Shown here: piece after piece, positions 45,501 to 57,656 of the stretch | How positions within the stretch are numbered: the first letter of the stretch is position 1 | Layout of the letters: each line of letters starts with the position of its first letter | Assembly: GCA_003116875.1 (NCBI GenBank) | Contig: BCKT01000006.1 | Span: forward strand, 558,001 to 622,000 | Reading direction: 5' to 3' | Length of the DNA stretch: 64,000 bases | Source of the DNA: Takashimella koratensis | Taxonomy: Eukaryota; Basidiomycota; Tremellomycetes; Trichosporonales; Tetragoniomycetaceae | The notes under the pieces: model-generated | What the model was told of the DNA's origin: nothing | Database searches by the model: none | What the model saw: the letters and a program-made list of their open reading frames with translations, nothing else | Position numbers and translations under genes: made by a program

Positions 45501-47373
45501 AGCTTCCATTGACGTCGACAGCTTCTCAGGAAGAAAGACGACGAAGTTTCTATCGTCGGCGATGTCGACTCGGTGTTACACGCGGGATTAGGTGTGGTCG
45601 GCACGGACATCCGAACCGCGGACATCTCTATCAGTGGTATGGCTGCTGTTCCTATATGAAGACATAGCCGTTAACACTACATTCCCAGGCAAACTCTCCA
45701 TTCTCCATCGCATCTTGGAAGCCGTTTCATGCACGGCAGACGAGAAGATCGTCGTCGTGTCCAACTGGACGTCGACGCTCAACCTCATTCAAGAGCTATG
45801 CAAGAAGATGAGGTACCCTTTTCTTCGGCTCGACGGGAGTACCCCACAGAAGCAGAGACAGGAGTCAGTCGATCGATTCAATCGGGGCCCAAGGCAGGAT
45901 TCAATGGTATTCCTACTCAGCTCGAAAGCTGGGGGCGCAGGGCTCAACCTCATCGGGTAAGCGGGATAGAAAATAACAATGTTTTGAGAGTCAGCATCAG
46001 GATTGCTGACAGTAAGCAGAGCAAATCGACTTGTCCTTTTCGATAGTGACTGGTGAGTTTTTCCGTTATACGGCGTGGCTGATTTTCAGGAACCCGTCGA
46101 CGGATCTGCAAGCCATGGCCCGCATCCATCGGTGAGCGAGGATCTTCATGATGGAGGAGCTGACAATGATCAGAGATGGACAAAGGAAGCAGGTCTACAT
46201 CTACAGGCTGCTCACTACGAACACTATCGATGAGAAAATTTATCAGGTTAGTTATAGAGTCAGTTCATGCCGAGTAGATGGCTGACCAGACTACAGCGTC
46301 AACTTACAAAGACGGGTCTGTCGGAGCAGATGTTGGCTCAAGGGGCCGGCAAGAATACCACAGATTGTGAGTTGATTTTTCTAATGCTGGTGCTGACGAA
46401 CGCTAGCCTTTTCGTACTCAGAGCTTAGGGATATCTTCACCCTTAACGTCCGCACCGATGGATGCCAAACTCGTACGTTGTCTGGATAGAAGTTGCTCGT
46501 GTCGTACTGAAGAGCCTGCAGACGATCTGTTTGGCTGCAACTGCACCAAGCCTGGGTACCGCAAGCTGTTGAATGAAGGGATCATCGTTCAGCAGGAGGA
46601 CGATGGTGACGAGGAGGAGGAGGAGAGTGATGAGGAGAAGAAGGGGTTCATGCGCGCCAGCCAGTACGATCCCAGACCGGTAAGCTAACTTCTGGGGCTT
46701 TTTTGCTGCTGAGCTGACGATCAACAGACCTCCAAGATGTTACGCAAAGTGCGTTTGCCTGATATATTTCGTGAGGGGGATGCAGCTGACCTTTTAATAG
46801 GCGGCTCTCGAACAGCAAGCCAAGCTTGCTTCGTTGAAAGATTGGGCTCACATCGATGCTGGCGACATCAAATCGTTCCGGAACATCACCGACGACCTCC
46901 TCCTCTTCCTCCTTAAAGAGGACTGTGAGAAAGCCAGTGAGGGCAAGTCTCGAGCCGCCTCGACCGTGGCGTCCACGTCCAGTGCTTGGACCACGGCGTC
47001 TGACGTTGGTAGTCCAGCCGAGTTGGACGACGACGTCGACGATGTTCCGCCGCGCAAGAAGAACCAAGGGAAGCGCACGATTGAGTCTGAGGAGAGTGAT
47101 GGAGATGGGGAGGATGGAATCAGTGAAGCCGAAATCGAGAGCGATGGGTCTGAACCTATTCGAGGAGCTGCGGGCAGTAAGCGAAAGCGTAACGGGGCAA
47201 GTGCAGGTGCAACTGGGAAAGCCAAGTCCAAGTCGGGGAAGAAGAGGGCAGAGGCGTCTCCAGAGCTGCACGAGGAAGTGGTGAAGCGCTACGACCTTCG
47301 TGTAATGGCTGAGAATGGGCCGCCTGGTCGAATGACCATGATCTTTGAGAAAGTGTCCAAGTCTGATTTGTAA
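42600..47373 (+). CDS. RDH54: Swi2/Snf2-type recombination translocase RDH54/RAD54B
   Basis: This is a dsDNA translocase that acts with Rad51/Dmc1 in homologous recombination. The start is ATG 42600. The N-terminal part has the RAD54B-type segment YYYMVQW..(K/H)[12 protein letters not shown] after a disordered leader. Helicase motifs in order: [11 protein letters not shown] (I, about 44129-44152), [15 protein letters not shown] (Ia), CDEGH (II, about 44760), [10 protein letters not shown] (III), [14 protein letters not shown] (IV), [13 protein letters not shown] (V) and [11 protein letters not shown] (VI). A CxCTKPG element follows near 46530, then a basic, acidic-patched C-terminus that ends KVSKSDL. 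More than 20 short exons. An intron at about 46469-46519 is needed to avoid a stop. RDH54 is preferred to RAD54 because of the TWDGD N-terminal domain. Confidence 0.9.
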
Positions 47374-48835
47374 CTAGACAAAACAAGATTGTAGCATAGT
47401 GGGGAAAAGCGCATATCCTAACATGGTAGAGAGAGGCTCATAGTGGGTAGAGAGTATGCTGTGTATGCACCCTAGTCGTGGTCACGCCGTTATCGCAAGC
47501 GATCGAGTAGCTCGCCGAAGTTAGTCGGGGCCGAGCAAGTCGTACGATGGTACGATGGGAGGTTAGTCACGTTAGACCTTTTTTCGCCCACATTCCACGG
47601 CGATCTCAACGGGGGTCTAGAGACGTTGTAGCTTGCTAGAATGAGTAGAACTGCTGAAGGAGGTAAAGCGGCTATTCGGTAACGAGCATCATTGACCAGC
47701 GTGGGTAAGGTGAGAAGTAATTTTAGGTACAGGACAGTAATAGAGTGGAGTGAAGAAAGTGGGAGTTGACGAGGGAGGCGTAGAAACATGGCGGAAAATG
47801 GGGCCACGCCTCTTCTCCTCTAGCGTGACGGACATTGCGAGCAATGAGCCGATGATTTTGAGCATTCGATTTAAGGAGCAGAGGGAAAGATGATGGGGGG
47901 GGGGGGGGGGAGAGAATCGTGTGGTTTGGTCGGGTTGGGAACTGCCTGGAAGAGAAGGTATTGAGGCAGTGTGTGGCGTGAGAGATGGCATCATTGTATG
48001 AAAGAGTGGAAGACCAGCCAGGTTGCCTGAGAGGGTGGAAAGGGGAAGAGGAGACAGGGATGACAGGGACCACGCCGATCCGATCGCCTACGCCTGGCCG
48101 ACGGAGCCGAACAGAAAATAGAAGTGAGGGCTATAGCGGCCGTCAGGAAGAGGGGGGGGGGGAGAGTACCAGGCAATTCGCGGAAGAAAGAGGAGCTGAG
48201 GGGTTGAGGGGGTGGGGGGGAACATCCGTGGTTTGACAAAGCCAAGGATGCGATCGAGTAGTCACAGAAACTTGGTCCCACCGGATGGGTCGTACGATGA
48301 CGATTGTGTTCCACGAGTACCAGATCTTGGCTTGATGTTTTGGTTTTTTATTGCTTCTAGAGGAGTTTCTATAAGTCTGGGGATTTCCAGCAGTTTGGTA
48401 CCAGTGCCGGCAGGACCTACCGATGGATTTACGTGAACACTCAGGAAACCCCCCCTCCCCCCTGGGCCTACCCCACACTGGAAAACTCACACACCCAATT
48501 AGGCTGTCAGGGGTGACATCCGGTCGGCACCGGCACGACTAAATTGTCCGGTCAGTTGGATTGGAGTGTGGAGGGGGAGTTTTCTTTTTTTACTGAGTTT
48601 GGGGTGCATACGTACCTGCTGTTTGGTTCGTGAAGAATAATAGGATGACCGAAGGCTGACTGGGATGTAGTAAGCCAAACTAGCAAGTCTTGGTGAGATG
48701 GTGAGAACAGGTAGAGTGCGCACGGTGAAGAGAAACGGCTGGACAATGAACTAAACGAGCGTCGTTGTTGTTTCACTCGGTTGTTTCGACCAAGCAGCTA
48801 TGGTAATCTCGTGCCCTCCACTGTCACTTCTCTCG

Positions 48836-48916
<81 letters not shown>

Positions 48917-48944
48917 ACCCCCCCCCCCCCCCCCACCCCACCCT
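48836..48944 (+). repeat. Poly-C tract (81 uninterrupted C, about 108 nt in total)
   Basis: 81 consecutive C residues (48836-48916), one A, 17 C, A, CCCC, A, CCC. It is by far the longest homopolymer in the window and is flanked by normal sequence. Confidence 0.97.
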
Positions 48945-50273
48945 ACTCGTCGTTCCCATGTTTCCCACATACAAGAAACGGTTCCAGCATACCGTACCAC
49001 TGTGAACCTCTTCCAGCCTCACAAGACAACGGACCAAACACTTTTGTTTCCGTTGGGAAGCGTCGTCTCCCATGTAGCGCATTTCTCCGTAAACTACTAA
49101 CTTTTCGATCGCTATAGACCGCGGCGCAGGTGACAGCATCGGCAACAAACATTCACTGGGCCTCCTTCGCCGCTGCCCTGCGCTCGACTCCCTGTTGCCC
49201 AGATTCGATCCGAGTGTCGACGTATGTTTCTGCACCGACCCATACGAGCAAACACGGCCGACGATTATCAGAGGAACCCCACAAAGTTACCCTAGCACCT
49301 CTTCCTAATTGTCTCAAAGAAGCGATCCATGCGATGATGATGATGTATACACACTCGCCTCTCCTGCCTCACTTTATTCAAACGAAACCAGATCTACGTA
49401 AATAGAGAAAAACAAGAAAAGCCCCGCCGCGTGACCCAAAGACCCCGGACCGTCCGATGAGCCTGAATAGGAGATTCACCTCCACACCTTCCTCAACCTC
49501 CACATACCGCTCGTTCACTTGATCGCTTCCTTGGCTCCTACCCCTTCCATCACTCCTGCATCTAGGTCCACCATACTCAACCCTGCCCGCATTGGCCCTT
49601 TCTTCGATCCTGTTTTTCTCCTTTTCTCCTCCACTCAAAACCTGATTTTTCTCAGCCACGCTTGTCATCGAGCCTACTTGCGGATCTTCCCATTTTTGTG
49701 CTCGATTTAGTTTCGGCTGCATTTCAATCGCCGGTTCACCTAGCCGGACCCTACTATACCTGATTCAGTCCAACCCACTCTAAGCGCCTGATACTGAACC
49801 ACCTGACTGGGCCATCCCATGTAAACCCTCTCCCCTCGTGCGCCTCAACCTGCCATGGCTGCTTATGTTTTGCTTTGTTCATTTTGGGGCCATCGAGACA
49901 GACGATACACCTTGGCCAGTGCCGTCATCGTCCCACTCGATTCCAAGGTTTTGGAAGCGCACGCCTTTCGCCCACCATGGTCCCTTGCCCATCATCGTCC
50001 CATCCGATAGACGACGACATGGCGCAATGGGCGATCCGATCCAGTAATCTGAGCCCCATAGCACGGCGTGAGAGAGGAACCTAGCCAAGAGAGAGGGAGA
50101 TCCGGCAAGGCGATTCGACCGAGCCGGGTGGCCTGCAATCGAGGGCAAGATGGCGGAAAATGTTTGGTAACACAGTTGTAGTACGAACGTTCCACCGACG
50201 GCGTGCAAACAAGCCGCCGCTGCCGAAGCCTGCCGATACCACCTGCTCCTTGGGGACACCCCATCATCGATGA

Positions 50274-50279
50274 TATAAA
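50274..50279 (+). promoter_or_regulatory. TATA box of the ferritin-like gene
   Basis: TATAAA in the context GATGATATAAAGAGC, 152 nt upstream of the ATG at 50426. It is followed by a pyrimidine/ACC-rich leader, as expected for a strongly expressed gene with a 5' UTR of about 120 nt. Confidence 0.65.
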
Positions 50280-50425
50280 GAGCTGACATGATCACCCCTC
50301 TCGACAACTCTTTCTCCATCCGAGTCTCATCTCTTGCCTTCACTAGTCAATAACCCACCCAGTCTTTCTTTACCACTTCCACCCACCAACCCACCCACCA
50401 AGCCACCCACCCAAACTCGTTCACA

Positions 50426-51511
50426 ATGAAGACCGCCGCCGTCTCCGTCGCCACTGCGCTCCTCGCCGCCTCGGCCGCTTACGCTTCCCCCATCTCCAAG
50501 CGTGCCATCTCCGACACGTGAGTTCACTCCTCCTTTTCGCCTTTCTACCCCCTCTACCCTCCGCAACACACCCTGCGAGTGGCGCCACCAACCGGGTTCA
50601 TTCGCTGACCGAAATTTACTTTCCTCCCTACCACAGCGACATCCTCCAGTACGCTCTTACCCTTGAGCACCTCGAGAACTACTTCTACTCCCACTTCTTG
50701 GGCCAGTTCTCCCAGTCCGACTTCATGAACGCCGGCTACCCCGACTGGGTGAGTCCTCGCTGCAGTTTGATTCTCCCACCCTCTCCTCCATCCCACCTCT
50801 CTGTCTCGCTCACAAAATACTAACTCTTTCCAGGTCCGCAACCGCCTTGAGAACATTGCCGAGCACGAGGCCCAGCACGTTTCGCTCCTCTCTGGCGCTC
50901 TCGGCTCTGCCGCCACCCAGCCGTGCACCTACTCTTTCCCTGGTGTCACCTCCCCGGCCACCTTTGTCGCCACCGCCACCCTCATTGAGCAGGTCGGTGT
51001 CTCCGCCTACCTCGGCGCTGCGTCGTCGATCATGACCCCGGCCTACGTCACCGTTGCCGGGTCCATCCTCACCACTGAGGCTCGCCACCAGGCTTGGCTC
51101 TACTCGTCGGTCGACAAGGGACCGGCATGGTCGGGCCCCGAGGACACCCCTCTTGACTTTGACGAGGTCTACTCGATCGCTGCCAACTACATCATTGGCT
51201 GCCCTTCGTCCAACCCGACCCTCCCGGTCAAGGCCTTCCCGGCGCTCTCCATCGCCTCGGACGGTACCGTCACCACCACCGCCTCCACGGCCAACACCTA
51301 CGTCCAGGTCCTCGCTGGCCTCGACTCCAACGTCTTCCCCGTTACCAACGGCAAGGTTCAGGGTATGCCCACCCCTCAGGGTATCTCGTTCGCGGTCCTC
51401 ACCACCCAGTCGAACAACACCCTCGTCAGCGACGACAACATCGTTGCCGGCCCCTTCATCATGAACTACCCCTTCCTCTCGCAAGAGTCCAACCCCGCCC
51501 CCTCGTTCTAA
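50426..51511 (+). CDS. Secreted ferritin-like domain protein (Rds1 type)
   Basis: The product is 293 aa from exons 50426-50517, 50637-50748 and 50834-51511. Residues 1-20 form a classical signal peptide ([17 protein letters not shown]), followed by a KR site at 25-26, so it is likely secreted or cell-wall localised. The ferritin-like domain (PF13668-type) follows, with helix pairs carrying ExxE-like and ExxH-like residues: LEHLENYFY (E41, E44), AEHEAQHV (E78, E80, H83), an E in [16 protein letters not shown] and TTEARHQAW. Fungal members include the stress/late-sexual-development proteins Rds1 and LsdA. A di-iron function is plausible but not shown. Third positions are almost exclusively C or G, indicating high expression, in line with the TATA box. 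Confidence 0.9.
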
Positions 51512-51973
51512 GTGCCACCCTCGCGCTTCGTACCACCTAGTCGGCTGTTCCAAGTCTGACTGAAGACGCAAGCCCCTTGGGTTCAAGGCAGCAGCGTAAG
51601 GAAAGGAGACCCAGTTTCTAGCTACTTCAAGGACACTTTTTTTTTTATTCAATGAGGGCGGTTCTATAATCCTCTCAATATCTTCTGTAATCTCATTTTT
51701 CGTCTCATGTAATCGTTCTTGCCTTCCATGGGTCGGTAGCATCGAGCTATGCCTTGTTTACTGATTTCGAATTCTGTTCAAGCGAAGCTCTTTGCGCTTT
51801 GCTGTAATGGTTGTCCCCTTTTCGCCAAGACAACATGCTATTTATTAATGTGTAGACCATCAAGCGATCCTCAACGAATGGAACATGTTTCATACATACT
51901 GGCGCGCATGGAGACCACGGCAGTGAGGTTGGGGTGAGGGCGGATGACAACGCAAAGTAGTAGAGTAGTGATA
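51512..51973. other. Convergent 3' region
   Basis: 462 bp between facing stop codons, with T-rich 3'-UTR-like sequence (a T9 run at about 51640). No gene seen. Confidence 0.45.
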
Positions 51974-54623
51974 TCAACAACGTGAACATGAAAGAAGGTG
52001 GCAACATACAGGGTGTGAAGGAAGAGGGAAGTAAACAACACGAACATTTACGTACAGAGGGGAAAAAAAGATAATGAACAACGGGAGGGAAAGATAAACA
52101 AAGAAACTACGTAAAATGTGGTATTGAAAGAGAAAGAAAGAAAGCAGAAAATGGTGGGACACGATGCGACGGACAAGGTGGGCAGGGAGGCGCTTGTTGG
52201 GAATGCCAATCTCAGAGAACAAGTTGTAGCGCGCCCTACCCTGATCAGCTGGTCATCGATGGAAAAACAACGCTGTCAACTTACATGATGGATCATATCC
52301 ACCAGACGACTGCGCTTGCAGCCCTTTGAACACGTCTGCTTCTTCGCCCCGTCATCCTTGTTCGCTGTTGCTTCCCGGGATCGGTGCTCGGCTCGGTACA
52401 TCCTCCGCTGGTGCTTCTTCCTCACGTTACGAGAGTCGAATGACTTCTCTTGCCTGCCCGCCCTCGCTCGTGGTGGTGGAGCCGCGGGAGCCTCAGCCAC
52501 TTTGGCTGCGCTCTCTTTGAATGAGGAGCCGCTCGTATCGGGTGTCGCGGTGTCGGCGAGATGTTTAGCCTCTCGGATGATCCGGTCGAGCCCCCGCCTG
52601 GCCTGTTTGACTGACGCCAAGCCCTGCTCGTGCAAGGCCTGTACACGATCGTGAACGATCTCGGACGCGTCTTCGAGCGCCTGCCGTGCACGCGGACCGA
52701 GGTCTTTCCTCGCTTGATCCATAGTCGGCTTGAATTGGCCCTCCCACGCGGCGTGAGCTCGATGCAGCGCCTGTTGGAGAATTTGTTGAGATACCACAGC
52801 CCCACGAATCGCCCGATCGACGGCCTCATACAGGTACGGCGAATGCACGAGATCACTGCAGGACGATAACATGTAGTGGTATTCTTCAACAACACCGTCT
52901 ACTGCCTGTCGAACCTGCTGATGCTCCTTCATAAAGTCGTCAAAGATCCGTAGCCCAGATCGCCGGTAGACGAACTCTTGCACTGAGGCTGTGTACTCGC
53001 TTAGCCACGATGCCAGAGAGTCGAGTTGCGTCTCTGCTTGTTCGGAAACCTGCATCGACTTGTCGTTGTCCGACTGGGATGGGATCGAGGAGGTATCTTG
53101 CCGCTTCTTTGGTAAGATGTCCAGCTTGGACGGGATACTGAGGGCAAAGTTGGTGTCTCGGATGGCGATCGGGAACCTTGACGCAAAAGTGTCCTTCAAC
53201 TTGGCACCGGCCATGGCGAGTGCGCCGGCGGGAGAAGAGGACGCCTTGGTCTCGGTTGACATGGACGCAGAGCTCGACGCGTCCTTGGAAGCGGCAGCGG
53301 TGAACGTCGACAGAGCGTTCATGGCGACAAGATAAGGAGGCACCTGAGCGCCGCTACTTGAGGCACCCGAAGTCGTGCTGGCGGGCGGCACGCTGATAGA
53401 TGTCCACGCCGTCCTGCCAGTCTGAGAGAGGTTGGAAGGTACGGTGAGGTTCCCACCTTGCGTCGATTGGAAGGGGTGCCTGTCGAAAACAGTCGGTCCG
53501 AATTTCGTCAAGAGTGCCAATGTAACCGAAGCGAACACTACCACCGACCTACGCCTATCAGCTGTTGCATAATTTGTTCTGCTTACCATTTGTTACTCAG
53601 CAGCACACGAGAACGAAGGACGGCGAGGGGCCCTCGTCGCCTCGTTGGTCGGGAGGTCGCAGAAGGTTGAACGTGGCTGACCGATAGGCTTTGCTCAACT
53701 GGCGTCTCCTTCTCGCTAATCCATGGATCGAGCTGCTCGTCTGCCTCCAGAGCGTCCGCCGCAGCCTGATGAAGCTGTGTCACGATCGAGTTCGTCTCCT
53801 TCTCGCTCGGGATCTGACTTGCCGTCGGAGTCGGGTCATTTTTATCCTCGCGCGACACCTGTTTCGAATCGACCGCCTCAACTTTACGGTCTGAACTCGG
53901 GGCAGCAGAGGATTGATCGCTCGCCACACTCGAGAGGAGTTTGTAGCTGTTGTTCTGGGGATGATAATCGACGCCACCAACGACTGGCGCCCAAAGAGTA
54001 CTGGTGCTGGTGCTGTTTTGGAGCCAGTCTGGATCGACTTTACCGCCGTTGTTCCTGATTTTATTCTGGCGCTGGGTTTGGTGGCGTTTGAGATCAGGGA
54101 TACTTGGGAGAGTTGATACCGAGTGTCCCGGGGTGAGTCCGTCGCCGATCGTTCCGGATGTGGATGCGGTCATTGACGAGTCCAGGGAGTAAGGGTTGGG
54201 CATGATAAGGCGGAGTTGGGACGACGAGATGGTGCCAATGGTGCCCAAGGATGAAGATAATTCTTCGACCGCCTCGGCGTCGACGTAGGAGCCTCCAGCG
54301 AGTGAAGGAGAAGGTGGCGTGGAGGGATGACTCACTCTGTCGGAGAGGTCTCGATCGATGAGATCTGAGCTACGGTGCGAGTCACCGCTTTCTGAGCTCA
54401 TCGCCCAGCCCTCTTGACCCTCGTCGTCGCCACTGCTCTCGCTGAGCAGGTCGGCGATCACCGAGTCGTGTAAGGAGGACCCGGTGCTTTCCGAGTCGAC
54501 GGGGATCCACGAGTCGGCCATGTCGTCCACGCCTGCATGGGACGAGTGGGACTGCGTCTCATCGTCCGAGGCGAAGGAGTCTGTTTCGGCGTCCGGTATG
54601 GAGTGGGTCTTTGAGGTGGTCAT
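51974..54623 (-). CDS. Orphan single-pass membrane protein
   Basis: Family not recognised. Three exons: 54623-53587, 53548-52285 and 52240-51974. Introns are 38 nt and 44 nt (53549-53586, 52241-52284), and the total is 855 aa. The N-terminal ~330 residues are acidic and Ser-rich (SFASDDETQSHSS.., SSGDDEGQEGW). The single TM spans the first splice (SVVVFASVTLALLTKFG). The C-terminal half is predicted mostly helical (VSEQAETQLDSLASWLSEYTASVQEFVYRR.., ALEDASEIVHDRVQALHEQGL), then very basic (RNVRKKHQRRMYRAEHRSREA). The third exon adds GRARYNLFSEIGIPNKRLPAHLVRR with strong GC3. Its last ~55 codons are hydrophobic and may be read-through past an undetected splice. If the second intron is retained, the frame ends at 52276. 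Confidence 0.65.
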
Positions 54624-56050
54624 GGTCGTCGCTAGGTGGGAGAGGGATCGGTGGATGGGTAGGCGTAGAGATTAAACTTTGGCTGTGGGGAGAGAAACAG
54701 GGTGGTGGAGTTAGTTGAAGAATGGACAGACAAAGGCGTGAAGGGGGCAGGGGACAATACGCTCAAAGGGCCGGGATACCGATGACGAGGTAAAAGGAAA
54801 GCAGAGGGAGGTATGGGGTAGGTGCACGATAGGAGAGGGAGAGGAGAGGGTAGGTCAGATGTGGAGCTCACCGTTCCACGTTGACGATTGACAATGCTCG
54901 GAAAAGGTAGTTGACGTGGAAGCTGTCGACGGGAGTCGAGACCAGATTTCCTTATCAAGAGCGACTCAAGCAGGTCACTATGGTAGACAAATGAATCTCG
55001 GTGTGGAGAACTCGTCGATGTTGGAGGCGTGGGTGATGCAGAACAGAGTTGGAATCGCGCGTAGCGATTCTAAGTTTGGGGGTGGGGTGGGAGTGGTGAG
55101 AGGGGTGAAGTTCGTGCAGCCCGTGGTATGGAATCAAGGGGTTGTGCCGGGTAGTGAAGGCGGAATCGATTTGCCACCGCCTCTGGGCTAAGTGGGGGTC
55201 AGGATACTGTATGGGACTTGAAACGGAGCCACGAGAGGGTCCACTGTCGAGTAGCACAGAGGTGATGAAGAGAAAAGGTGAGGTGGAGGATGAGGATGGA
55301 GGAGATGGTGAGGGAGAGAGAAGAGGAAGAGGTGGGGTGTGGAATTGGGCGTACTGTGGACGTCGGCGTAAGCGGGTCAGGTGTGCGTGTGACGGCGGTC
55401 TGGTCGCGGGAAGAGCAGAGCCTTTGTCTCAGGTCGCGGCAAGTCGACGTCGTCGCAACAGCGTCCTTTCGAGGCTTTCGACCGACCAGCCAGAAGCCGT
55501 AGCGGTGCGGCGTATCTCAAGAGGGTAGACGAGGGGAAGCGCAGGTGTCTGCTATCGGAAGGGGATGAGAGAATGGGAGGATGAGAGGCGGACAGGGGTA
55601 ACAGGAATGGCGACTGAACCGAGCACGAGATAAGGTAAGGCAAGAACAGGCTAATCAAATGCTAATCAAAGGTAATGCAGTCGGAGAAGGCGATTAGGAA
55701 ACACAAGGGGATTGCTAATGAACGGGCTTAATGCCGCCCTCTTGCCAGCAAGGCAGTGAGCGAGGCAGGTCACACGCGCAGCCTAGACGACGTGTATGTC
55801 TTCCAGGTCAGATATCTATTCTCTTAGACCATCTATAGAGTACCACACCTACCAGTCTATAGATACATGCATACAACATTGCTACCTTCTAACCCCATCT
55901 TCTGCATCTATAACTTACCTAGTCTGAGGGAGAGTGTGAGTCACCTCGTCGTGACTCGGGAATCGCCGGCAATCCCTCGCGTCTTCCCTGATATCGTGCC
56001 TGGGGCAACAGCTCACGTGATAGCCCGTGGCACCCATCTCTTCCATCTCT
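54624..56050. other. Intergenic region with purine tracts
   Basis: This is 1.4 kb with G/A-rich sequence (about 55260-55345) and no supported gene. It probably holds the promoter of the orphan membrane gene on its left (transcribed leftwards from 54623) and the 3' UTR of the RAD51-like gene on its right. Confidence 0.45.
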
Positions 56051-57656
56051 TCACGGCACCATTGTCTCTCGCAGCGGGCCATGTACTGGGCGAGCAGGTC
56101 CTACAGCTTCTCCAGCTGATAGACGGACGGTACGTTCGTCGTGTATCGGCGGAGGGATCACATCAAACAGTCTCGTTCCGTCCTGGAACATTCGGAGTAA
56201 GCGGTTACGCTCGGATGACGGAGAAGACGAACCGCCACTCACTGTCTCTACCACAGCCCAACGTCCTGCAGGCTGGAATATGTGTCAGATGCTACAATTT
56301 GATCACACGATTCGTATCTGACGACTCGGGCTCACCGACACTCTACTCTTGAGCACCTCCACCACCGCCCTCAGCCCAGGCCGCTTCAAAACCCTCTCTC
56401 TCTCCTCTGCGTCAATCAGCCCAAAGACCTTGCCAGTCTCCTGCAGCAACAGTGTCAAATCTGCACAGAACGTAAAAGCCGTCCCAAGGGAGGGCTTGGT
56501 CGCGGTTGTCGAGAATGCAGAGAGGGGGTTGACGGGGATACTGGAGGCGGTGGTATTGGTGATCTGCGATGATCAGTGGTTATGAAACCAGCACCGTGGA
56601 GCGAGACGCGAAACGAGGAGGAATGGGCTTACGATAGTGAGCAGGCCTCGGGAGTGAGTGAGCTCCGATAGCATCTCCATAAGCGTGATCATTGCAGCGT
56701 GACCTGCATCATGAGCTACCGTCTCTATCAAGCGCAACAGCTCACCTTGCGACGTCGTGCTCATCAGCGTATCCTTGAAAATCGCTGCGACCGTATCGAC
56801 CACGATCACAGACGTCCGTGAACTGCCTCCTTCCTCCTACTTCGATCAGCGTCTTGTCCCCTCAATCTCGCCTGACAGTCCATCTTACCTCGTTGCGGAT
56901 GGCAGCGATGATGTCGAATAGGTCAGGGTCGAGTGTGAAGCAGTTTGTCACTTTTAGGCGATCGAGGATGGGGCTTGTTTCCTGCTTTGGATCAGCTGGT
57001 ACGAGTTCGCGGTCGCTGGGCAGATGCCTACCTCTATGCCCCAGCTCTCTAGGATAGCCTGAGCCCGAGCCGCATTGAACGAACCTTCGGTATCGATCCA
57101 GTGCGCTGTCTCAGCCTCGTCTGCTGCGAGTCGCCGTAGCGTCGCATGAAGAGCCAAGAGCTGACCCCTGTGTCAGTCATAACCCACATCAAAGCATGGA
57201 ACAGAGCTAACCGATTTCCCCGTCCTTCGTGCTCCACAAATCTCGACGACTCCCACCCCTCCCCATTCTTCGACAACCCCATCTAGTCCTGCGACCCCGA
57301 ACCCTTCCCACCTTCCTTGACTCCCTTCCTTCTCACATTCAGCCAATACCTCTGCGCCTGACCGGCTCTCCGGAGCCGCGAGCTCGAGAGTGAAGTAGAC
57401 GAGCTGGTCGATCTGAGCACGCGGGATGGATGGGGCGAGAGCGTAGAGAGTAGCAAGTGGGGTGAAAGAAAGTTTCTCGGTGGTTTTGATACCCGCTTCG
57501 TCTGGGGAGATCAGCGGAGGGCAAAAGAGGTTCGAAAGGGGGACAAGGGGGGAAGGGGGAAAGAGGGTAAAGAGAGTAGAGAAGGGACTGACCGAGAGCG
57601 GGGAGGATGCAGGCGAGGTCGGGCGGGAGTAGTTGAGATATTCGCTTGAGCAGCAT
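56051..57656 (-). CDS. RAD51 paralog, RAD51D-like
   Basis: This is a RecA/Rad51-family recombination mediator. Eight or so exons begin at ATG 57656. An N-terminal helix-hairpin-like stretch (DEAGIKTTEKLSFTPLATLYALAP) is followed by Walker A (VVEICGARRTGKS, GxxxxGKS) at about 57212-57250. Then come WIDTEGSFNAARAQAILESWGIE, Walker B (SVIVVDTVAAIF) and LLTIITNTTAS with KPSLGTAFTFCADLTLLL, the region that aligns with VVTNHIT..KPALG..W in RAD51D. Checked exons: 57656-57593, 57501-57212; the next ones are in phase. The last junction (about 56260-56335) is unsure: the frame leading to AVVETVSGG needs a donor at CTCAAGA/GTAGAG. Substitution of the usual P-G-S in the P-loop by R-R-T is typical of divergent paralogs. 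Confidence 0.8.

Larger units (their letters stand above)
47374..50425. other. 3-kb gene-free, homopolymer-rich region
   Basis: No supported gene. It holds several runs of G (47895-47910, about 48154-48163, 48212-48220), mixed C runs (48450-48470) and the very long C tract at 48836-48940. From 48836 onward all long open frames are artefacts of the tract. The right end is the promoter of the ferritin-like gene (TATA at 50274). Confidence 0.6.

Noticed and set aside
48751..49235. Long glycine- or proline-rich open frames on both strands
   Set aside because: They are only translations of the poly-C/poly-G tract and have no coding character outside it.
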